From a virus, in IMG/VR virus record IMGVR_UViG_3300030450_001060, positions 1 to 23,906 of that record: a DNA stretch of 23,906 nucleotides; one strand, written 5' to 3'. Positions 1 through 4,976 of this stretch are shown in pieces. The position numbers and the translations under genes were made by a program. Position 1 is the stretch's first letter. Each line of letters opens with the position of its first letter. Under the pieces are notes generated by a model. The model made no database searches. It had not been told where the DNA came from and saw nothing but the letters and a program-made list of their open reading frames with translations.

Positions 1-270
1 CGAGTGGATACTAACTCCATGCTTTCGATGGTTTCGCTCGAATTAGAGCAGAAATTACAAAAAGCATTTAACTTATCTGCGGCTTATGTAGGTTTAGAAC
101 CACCAGAAATTAAAATTAGTCGTGATTTTGATATCGAGAGGCTAATTGGACAAGATGTAACTGCTTTAACTTCACTATTCGATCAACAAGTAATAGATAG
201 AGATGAATTTAGGCAGATTTTAGTACAGGGAGAGGTATTACCCACTGCTTCAGAGACTGAAAACGATTAA
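1..270 (+). CDS. Portal protein, C-terminal end (5' truncated)
   Basis: The reading frame is open from the left edge to a TAA at 268-270, so this is probably the tail of a longer gene; the GTG at 4 need not be its true start. The visible 88 residues are mostly helical and charged, with LELEQKLQKAFNLSA followed by EPPEIKISRDFD and DRDEFRQILVQGEVLP. That ending (search for the best lower-numbered helices, then 'DRDEFRQIL..GEVLP') resembles the C-terminus of phage portal proteins of the DUF4055 type, which form the dodecameric DNA channel at the capsid vertex. Its position directly before scaffold and capsid genes supports this. Only a fragment is visible, so the family is inferred from style and context and not from a complete domain. 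Confidence 0.6.
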   Translation, partial: RVDTNSMLSMVSLELEQKLQKAFNLSAAYVGLEPPEIKISRDFDIERLIGQDVTALTSLFDQQVIDRDEFRQILVQGEVLPTASETEND

Positions 271-307
271 TACACTACAATAATAGTCAGGTACTTATTT
301 ATTTATT

Positions 308-463
308 ATGCCGTCTATTAAGTTGGATAATGGTGTAAGAGCAGAAGACCTAGACGCTGCTATTGCGGCTGAGAATGGAACTCCTGCACCTGCACCCAAG
401 AAAGAAGCTCCTGCTCCTAAAGCAAAAGCTGTAAAAACTGAAACCCCTAAAACATCTGAATAA
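308..463 (+). CDS. Small Ala/Pro/Lys-rich protein, 51 aa, unknown function
   Basis: ATG at 308 opens a 51-residue frame ending in TAA at 461-463, two bases before the next start codon. The N-terminus (MPSIKLDNGVRAEDLDAAIA) looks folded or helical; the C-terminal half is low complexity, made of Ala, Pro and Lys (PAPAPKKEAPAPKAKA), so it is probably extended. There is no Shine-Dalgarno sequence; a T-rich leader (TACTTATTTATTTATT, 292-307) sits directly before the ATG. The location between portal and scaffold suggests a head-assembly or decoration role, but I recognise no family. It fills what would otherwise be an unexplained gap of about 195 bases, and the tight junction with the next gene argues it is translated. 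Confidence 0.6.
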   Translation: MPSIKLDNGVRAEDLDAAIAAENGTPAPAPKKEAPAPKAKAVKTETPKTSE

Positions 464-465
464 AC

Positions 466-1188
466 ATGGAAGAAAGAGTAATTCAGCCTGAGTCTGTGAC
501 TCCTGCTGAACAGCCCGTGGCTGAGACTACTGCTCCACAAGCTCCTAATCTTGACAGTGTTAAGGCGGAGTATGAACAGCAAATCGCTGCTTTAAAGGCT
601 CAAATAGCCCAAAGTGATGAAAAATTCACAGGCATCAAAACAAAATTAGATGATGTCTATAAAAAAGCAGATGTTGAGCGAAAAAAGAAGCTAGAAGACC
701 AAGGACAGTGGAAGGATCTTTGGGAAGAAGCTAATAAGACTGCTCAAGAGAAAGAGCAACAAATCATTAGTCTAAATAGTGAATTAGAGAACTTAAAAGT
801 CTCAAATGAGACTGCAAATACTAAGAGTTCAGCATTGGCTGCTATTAGTAATCTTGGTGCTATTAATGCAGAGCAGACACTCTCATTATTGCAAGATAAG
901 TTAAAAAAGAACGAACAAGGTAGTGTCGTTGTTTTAAATGGAGGGGTTGAACAAGACCTTTCTACATACTTAACTAATCTCAAAAATCCTGGGTCAGGAT
1001 GGGAGCATCATTTCAAGGCAAGCAGTGCTGCTGGAATGGGTGCAAAGCCAACTCCTAACTCAAATGTCTCACCAGGTATGAATAATCCCTGGAAAGAAGG
1101 TAGTATTAATATAACTAGGCAAATGGCCCTAGAATCTACCGAGCCTGAACTTGCAGCTGTGTTGCAACGAGAGGCAAAAACTAGCTAA
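466..1188 (+). CDS. Capsid scaffolding protein (predicted)
   Basis: A 240-residue acidic, Gln/Glu/Lys-rich protein lying immediately before the capsid gene, which is the usual place for a scaffold that shapes the procapsid and then leaves. Residues about 1-30 are Pro/Thr/Glu-rich and probably disordered. Residues about 28-125 are a long heptad-like coiled coil (for example EYEQQIAALKAQIAQ and KEKEQQIISLNSELENLK in spirit). A Gly/Pro/Asn-rich stretch near 190-215 leads to a C-terminal helix, ITRQMALESTEPELAAVLQR, of the kind that contacts the capsid protein in other scaffolds. Start codon follows the upstream stop by two bases with no clear Shine-Dalgarno, so translational coupling is likely. 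No protease motif is visible. The role is inferred from composition and position. Confidence 0.72.
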   Translation: MEERVIQPESVTPAEQPVAETTAPQAPNLDSVKAEYEQQIAALKAQIAQSDEKFTGIKTKLDDVYKKADVERKKKLEDQGQWKDLWEEANKTAQEKEQQIISLNSELENLKVSNETANTKSSALAAISNLGAINAEQTLSLLQDKLKKNEQGSVVVLNGGVEQDLSTYLTNLKNPGSGWEHHFKASSAAGMGAKPTPNSNVSPGMNNPWKEGSINITRQMALESTEPELAAVLQREAKTS

Positions 1189-1251
1189 TTTCCGTGAAAT
1201 TGGCATCCGAGTCCGTGACTTGGACTTCGCAAATTTAATCCCCTAAGTGAA

Positions 1252-2331
1252 ATGGCAGCCCCGTTTCAGAATTATTCAGGCGGTGTCCTTCTTGCGGATA
1301 TCGTTAAAAGAAATAATCTGTCTCGCTATGTAAGTGAGGCAATTAAAGAGCGCAGCTTATTCATTAAGAGTGGAGCTGTAACTCGTAACTCTTTCCTTGA
1401 TGCTAAGGAAGGTGGTACACGTATCCAAGTTCCTGAGTTCAATCCAGTTTCACCTACTGAAGAGGTAATGACTGGTGCGGCTAACTGGGGTACATCTACT
1501 GCTGGTTATTTAACACCACAGAAGATCACCACAGATACACAGATTGCATCAATCTGCCACAGAGGTTTTGCCTATGCGGTTGATGATATTGCAACTTTGG
1601 CTGCTGGTGAAGATCCAATGCTTCACATCCGCAACCAGCTTGCAGATGCAATCAACAAGTTAAATAGCCAAAGACTTTTCTATCAGTTACACGGTCTATT
1701 TGGTACAGCTCTAACAACAAATAAGTTAGATCTTGCTAAGGCCGCTAGTTCTGGTGCTGCTGAAGCTAACTATTTAACTGGTTCAAACGTAGCTCAGGCT
1801 CGTGCACTACTTGGTGAGCGTGGTGATGAATTAGATACTCTAATCGTTCATCCTAATGTTGGTTTCTATCTCTATCAGGTAGGTTTACTAACATTCTCTA
1901 CTTCTTCACTAACTTCTGGTGGCGCAGTCACTTGGGGTGGTGGTGGCACAGGTGTAGATGCTAGAAGCATCGGCACATTCGCTGGTATGAATGTCATCAT
2001 GGATTCTCAGGTGAACGCAGTTCAGCCTGGTACTTCTGGTCACATCAAAGAGTACTACTGCTACTTAGTTAAGTCTGGAACAATCCTTGAAGGTGTTCAG
2101 CAGGATCTAAGGATTGAAGCTGATCGCAACATTCTTTCTAAGCAGGATGTTCTATCAGTTGACTACCACACTGCTTATCACATCTTGGGTACTAAGTGGA
2201 CTAACGCTGCTGACAACCCAACAAACAGTGTTCTTGGTAATAAGGACAACTGGAGTGCTACATATGATGTAGATCTGATTCCAGCTGTTCAGTTAACAGT
2301 TAACACACCTCTAGACACTTCTACTCTATAA
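1252..2331 (+). CDS. Major capsid protein
   Basis: A 359-residue protein that should form the icosahedral shell. It begins AAPFQNYSGGVLLADIVKRN and continues with GGTRIQVPEFNPVSPTEEVM, a pattern of N-terminal helix followed by a beta-rich region with many Gly, Ala and Thr that I associate with HK97-fold major capsid proteins of phages with a separate scaffold. Length is normal for the family. It follows the scaffold gene after a 63-base gap and is followed by a strong intrinsic terminator at 2383-2414, which fits a highly expressed transcript ending here. The start at 1252 has only a weak ribosome-binding site (TAAG). The codons look more C-rich than those of the tail genes (for example CAC, AAC, TTC), as expected for an abundant protein. 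The fold is inferred, not demonstrated. Confidence 0.82.
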   Translation: MAAPFQNYSGGVLLADIVKRNNLSRYVSEAIKERSLFIKSGAVTRNSFLDAKEGGTRIQVPEFNPVSPTEEVMTGAANWGTSTAGYLTPQKITTDTQIASICHRGFAYAVDDIATLAAGEDPMLHIRNQLADAINKLNSQRLFYQLHGLFGTALTTNKLDLAKAASSGAAEANYLTGSNVAQARALLGERGDELDTLIVHPNVGFYLYQVGLLTFSTSSLTSGGAVTWGGGGTGVDARSIGTFAGMNVIMDSQVNAVQPGTSGHIKEYYCYLVKSGTILEGVQQDLRIEADRNILSKQDVLSVDYHTAYHILGTKWTNAADNPTNSVLGNKDNWSATYDVDLIPAVQLTVNTPLDTSTL

Positions 2332-2452
2332 GCTATAGTAGTTGTGGTTATTTAGATGACGGCAATTTAGGTCTGCTGCATCAAAAAGGCTCCACTTTCG
2401 GGTGGGGCTTTTTTATGACGCTATGATGAGAGAGATATCTATTTATTGAACT
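2332..2452. other. Intergenic region between head and connector genes
   Basis: A 121-base non-coding stretch, the longest gap in the left half of the window. It contains the intrinsic terminator at 2383-2414 and, just before the next start, the T-rich leader CTATTTATTGAACT. A TATGAT hexamer at about 2422 could be a -10 box but no convincing -35 box lies at the right distance, so no promoter is called. Confidence 0.6.
2383..2414 (+). terminator. Intrinsic terminator after the capsid gene
   Basis: Left arm 2383-2395 (A5, then GGCTCCAC) pairs with right arm 2402-2414 (GTGGGGC, then T6) around the six-base loop TTTCGG. The stem is 13 pairs including two G.U pairs, and the flanking A and T runs make it potentially active on both strands. 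It lies 52 bases after the capsid stop codon, a typical place to insulate or attenuate transcription into the connector and tail genes. Confidence 0.88.
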
Positions 2453-2986
2453 GTGGCTGCAACAATTAGTGCCACCTTAAAAGGGGAAAATTCTAACAGC
2501 TATGTAACTTTGGCTGAAGCTAATAGTTATTTTGAAACTGTCCCAGACTCTTCAACGTGGACAGACAAGACTGACGATGCTAAAAACAGAGCTTTGATTT
2601 CCGCTTGTCGATGGATAGATAGTCTTGTTTATTACGGTGACAGGTGTGACGAGGAACAAGCCCTTAAATGGCCCCGAAACAATTACGAGGTCGATGATGT
2701 TGAATTGGTATGCACAGCCATACCCAATGGCATCAAGTATGCACAGTACGAATTGGCTAGAGCATTGGCAAATGAGACTGACTCTCTCACAGGAAATAAG
2801 GGAACTGATGGAAATATTGAGGAAGTAAAATTAGGTGAAATTGAAGTTAAGTACGCTAAATCTAGTCAAGGTACAGGGACAGTAAATAATGTCTTTGATG
2901 TTTACCCTTGGTTACAATCGTACTTAGGACCATACTGCTCAGGTGGTTCTGGTAGCTACCAAGTAAGAGTAATGAGAGGAGGTTAA
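2453..2986 (+). CDS. Head-tail connector, DnaT-like/gp6-like adaptor
   Basis: A 177-residue protein starting at GTG. The N-terminal part matches the phage 'DnaT-like ssDNA-binding' family as I know it: SNSYVTLAEANSYFE, then a short helix, RALISACRWIDSL, and ALKWPRNN. Despite the database name, members sit between capsid and tail genes and behave as adaptor proteins that dock under the portal. The second half, with a Gly/Ser-rich end, is less conserved. It is the first gene after the capsid terminator, which fits the connector position. The ribosome-binding site is poor; a T-rich leader precedes the GTG. An adaptor role is inferred from gene order and motif style. Confidence 0.66.
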   Translation: MAATISATLKGENSNSYVTLAEANSYFETVPDSSTWTDKTDDAKNRALISACRWIDSLVYYGDRCDEEQALKWPRNNYEVDDVELVCTAIPNGIKYAQYELARALANETDSLTGNKGTDGNIEEVKLGEIEVKYAKSSQGTGTVNNVFDVYPWLQSYLGPYCSGGSGSYQVRVMRGG

Positions 2987-3370
2987 ATGGCAGGTTCACT
3001 CGACACACTTCTAAAGGGTGTAGCAAAGAAGATAGTTGCTGACCTAGGCAGTTCTCTAGATACTTCTATTGTTTACACAAGGAAAACCACAAGTTCCTAT
3101 GACGTGGCAAAAGGCCGTCTACATACTGTGGAAACCGCATACAACATAAAAGTACCTGTGGAATTTGTAAGTTCTAATGAACAAGCGGGTGTGCAAGAGA
3201 ATAAAGCTAGGTTATATGTGACTCCAGATCTAATAGGGGATAGTCAGCCTTTATTACAGGATGAAGTAACTTTAACTTTCTCTGGATCGACTAGAGTGGC
3301 GAAGATAACGGATATTCACACCCTCAAGGGAGGGCAGGAGTACATGTTTCGTATTGATGTGATCTTCTAA
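2987..3370 (+). CDS. Head-tail joining (stopper-type) protein
   Basis: A 127-residue, beta-rich protein whose ATG directly follows the preceding stop and has a very good Shine-Dalgarno (AGAGGAGG). A helical start, SLDTLLKGVAKKIVADLG, leads into beta strands such as VKVPVEFVSS-like and ending RIDVIF. Size, the small beta-barrel look and its place between the adaptor and tail terminator are those of the stopper or head-completion proteins that plug the capsid channel after packaging. I do not recognise a specific family from sequence alone. Its stop codon overlaps the next start (TAATG), so the two are translationally coupled. Confidence 0.55.
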   Translation: MAGSLDTLLKGVAKKIVADLGSSLDTSIVYTRKTTSSYDVAKGRLHTVETAYNIKVPVEFVSSNEQAGVQENKARLYVTPDLIGDSQPLLQDEVTLTFSGSTRVAKITDIHTLKGGQEYMFRIDVIF

Positions 3371-3798
3371 TGTCTTTAGTTAATGCCAGAGCAGCCTTAG
3401 AGGATGCTATAAACTCTGAGCTTAAACAGCAGAATCCTAAAGTATCTGTTGTTTTTGACAATATGCCTTTTACCACTCCGGGTAAGAGCAAGAGTTATGT
3501 AATGGTAAGTATAAACTTTGAACAGTCTACAGAGCAGTCTCAAGGGGCATCTGCTACTTTTTATTCTGGTGATGTTAGATGTGGAATACTTACTCCTATG
3601 GATAAAGGTACTTATGAAGCCTCAGCAATATCTGAGATAGTTATCACAGCATTAACTAACATAAATGCATCAAGTTACGTTGATACATACTCTGTTACTC
3701 CTCGTGTATCAAGAATAAATGGTCCCACGACAATAAATAGAGAGGGGGATAGTCATCATTTAAGTGTTATAAGCTGCGATTTTACTGCTAATGGCTAG
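3370..3798 (+). CDS. Tail terminator protein (DUF4128/gpU-like)
   Basis: A 142-residue protein that opens with a helix, SLVNARAALEDAINSELKQQ, followed by strands VSVVFDNMPFT, SYVMVSINF, and later VDTYSVTPRVSRI and LSVISCDF. The helix-then-beta layout and the 'F.N.PF..P..S.YV.V...' region resemble phage tail terminators of the DUF4128 type. These form a hexameric ring that caps the growing tail tube and binds the head. The gene overlaps its upstream neighbour by one base and the downstream gene by eight, in line with co-translation of neck components. Confidence 0.65.
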   Translation: MSLVNARAALEDAINSELKQQNPKVSVVFDNMPFTTPGKSKSYVMVSINFEQSTEQSQGASATFYSGDVRCGILTPMDKGTYEASAISEIVITALTNINASSYVDTYSVTPRVSRINGPTTINREGDSHHLSVISCDFTANG

Positions 3799-4354
3799 AG
3801 ATATAAAGCATCTGCCAGAAGATTTAGAAATACTCTTAGGGGATGCTATTGGTGCATCTGCTTCAGAAATACATTTTACGTTGCAGTATGTAAGTCCTTG
3901 GTGGACCGGATCTTTCAACAGGGCTTGGGATATACATACTTCGCCTATTCAGCCTGGTTTACGAAAAGAATCTTCTGTGGCCAGCACTGAAGTTCCTCCT
4001 AGAGTCCCTAGGAAAGCACCTGAATACACCCCTGCACCTTACTCAATTTTAGGTAAACCTCTCTATATAGGGAACATGATTGAGTACGCAGGTTTTGCGG
4101 TGAATAAACCTGGAGCAACTATGCCTAGTATGGATGGAACTCCTGTAACGTATGCAGAGCATGCACAGCTTGCGAACGAAATAACTCCTCGTCCTCCCGT
4201 TGCTGATTGGTTTTGGATTTACCTACAACATGGAAGGGCTAGGTATTTAATGAGGGATATAGACAAAGGTTTTAATAAGGCAGGTTTTACTGTTGGCTTT
4301 AGCAAGGTATTCAATGCAGGGGGAAAATCGGACTATAGAGCGACAGCTATGTAG
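3791..4354 (+). CDS. HK97 gp10-like tail completion/neck protein
   Basis: A 187-residue protein. The features that point to the HK97 gp10-like neck family are a helical N-terminus, the motif SPWWTGSFNRAWDI (compare the usual 'SPv.TGrLr.si'), the strand YIGNMIEYAGFAVNKPGAT (compare 'I.N...YA..vE.G') and a C-terminal helix near RARYLMRDIDKGF. Such proteins complete the neck and help join heads to tails. It has a long proline-rich insertion around residues 55-85 (PPRVPRKAPEYTPAPY). It starts eight bases before the tail terminator stops. Gene order is unusual because no tail tube gene follows; the next gene is the assembly chaperone. Confidence 0.6.
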   Translation: MARDIKHLPEDLEILLGDAIGASASEIHFTLQYVSPWWTGSFNRAWDIHTSPIQPGLRKESSVASTEVPPRVPRKAPEYTPAPYSILGKPLYIGNMIEYAGFAVNKPGATMPSMDGTPVTYAEHAQLANEITPRPPVADWFWIYLQHGRARYLMRDIDKGFNKAGFTVGFSKVFNAGGKSDYRATAM

Positions 4355-4373
4355 TATGCGCTATAGTACATAG
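4347..4373 (+). promoter_or_regulatory. Imperfect inverted repeat across a stop codon
   Basis: CTATGTA at 4347-4353 pairs with TACATAG at 4367-4373; after one G/G mismatch three further pairs (TAT/ATA) close towards the centre. The repeat contains the stop codon of the gp10-like gene (4352-4354) and lies in the 34-base gap before the chaperone gene. There is no T-run after it, so it is not a standard terminator. It could be an RNA processing or translation-control hairpin. Confidence 0.45.
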
Positions 4374-4388
4374 GTAGCACTAAAACTT

Positions 4389-4766
4389 ATGGCAACAGAA
4401 AGAGCTATCGACAAGCTTAGGAAGGCTTTCGATATTCAAGAACGCAGTAATTACTCCATCTTCAAGGGGGAGAAGTTGGTGTTAAAAGTACATTGGACAC
4501 CTATAACTATTGCTGACAGAGATCAGATAAACAGTACACTAAGAGCACTCAACAAGGGTGAGGAAGAAGGAAGCTTAGACTTTGCTTTACAAGTTTTGAT
4601 AAGTAAGGCTGAGGACGAGGCAGGTAAGAAGCTTTTTGCAGAAGCAGACAGAGCAGCTTTAAGGAGAGAATTACCTTTAGCTGTTCTTTTGGACATAATG
4701 TCTAAGATGCAATCCTTGGGAGAGGAGGCTGACCAAGATGCCGTAAAAAGCGAGTCTGAAGAATGA
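4389..4766 (+). CDS. Tail assembly chaperone, short product (gpG-like)
   Basis: A 125-residue protein placed just before the tape measure, the invariant position of tail assembly chaperones. These bind tape measure protein and recruit tail tube subunits. The N-terminus FDIQERSNYSIFKGEKLVLKV-like strand-turn-strand is followed by helices such as RDQINSTLRALNK and LDFALQVLISKAED, and an acidic tail (QDAVKSESEE). It ends at TGA 4764-4766, but an open frame with a conserved-looking domain starts in the +1 register just before this stop; see the fusion entry. The gene is separated by 34 bases containing an inverted repeat from its upstream neighbour. Confidence 0.75.
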   Translation: MATERAIDKLRKAFDIQERSNYSIFKGEKLVLKVHWTPITIADRDQINSTLRALNKGEEEGSLDFALQVLISKAEDEAGKKLFAEADRAALRRELPLAVLLDIMSKMQSLGEEADQDAVKSESEE

Positions 4767-4950
4767 CGGATATCTGAGGTTACAATTTTTCGTAGCAGAA
4801 AGTTTGGGTTACACAGTTGCAAAGTTAAGAGGTGAAATGTCTGTAAGGGAGTTGTTTATGTGGAGTGCTTATTTCAGTTTAAAGAATGAAGAGGAAGCTA
4901 AAGCCTACGATGATGCTAGGAATAAGGCTAGAATAGGAGGTATGCGCTAA
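4389..4950 (+). CDS. Tail assembly chaperone, frameshift fusion (gpGT-like)
   Basis: In lambda-like phages a fraction of ribosomes shift frame near the end of G to add a T domain. Here the frame one base forward (+1, equivalent to -2) is open from 4747 to TAA 4948-4950. It encodes GYLRLQFFVAESLGYTVAKL, then RELFMWSAYFSL and a charged helix ending RIGGMR, which looks like a genuine T domain (aromatic pairs, 'F.W.AY...'). No good start codon precedes that domain; the first in-frame ATG (4837) would cut into it. A +1 frame TAA at 4744-4746 limits the shift to 4746-4766. Slipping of AAA 4746-4748 onto AAA 4747-4749 within A5 gives residues 1-120 plus 66, a 186-residue product. The direction differs from lambda's -1 shift. 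Confidence 0.72.
4746..4766 (+). other. Candidate +1 programmed frameshift window
   Basis: Zero-frame codons here are AAA AGC GAG TCT GAA GAA TGA. The shift to the T frame must occur after the +1 frame stop at 4744-4746 and no later than the zero-frame TGA. The A5 run at 4745-4749 allows a lysyl-tRNA to re-pair perfectly one base forward. The zero-frame stop is in the context TGA-C, as in the bacterial release-factor-2 frameshift, but the preceding GAA would re-pair poorly on AAT. An AGGAGG, resembling a Shine-Dalgarno stimulator, lies at 4723-4728. Confidence 0.55.
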
Positions 4951-4976
4951 ACTTATTTTATTTAGTAGGAAAGGCT

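Noticed and set aside
295-582. 95-codon minus-strand frame over the small gene and scaffold start
   Set aside because: Antisense to Ala/Pro-rich codons, giving artificial Gly/Ala/Leu content; two forward genes explain the DNA better.
1208-1229. Hairpin CGAGTCC/GGACTTCG before the capsid gene as a terminator
   Set aside because: Short stem with a bulge and no T-run; at most a weak RNA structure.
4837-4950. T domain as a separate gene from ATG 4837
   Set aside because: It would remove the conserved-looking GYLRLQFFVAESLGYT segment that is open just upstream in the same frame; a frameshift fusion explains the whole open region.
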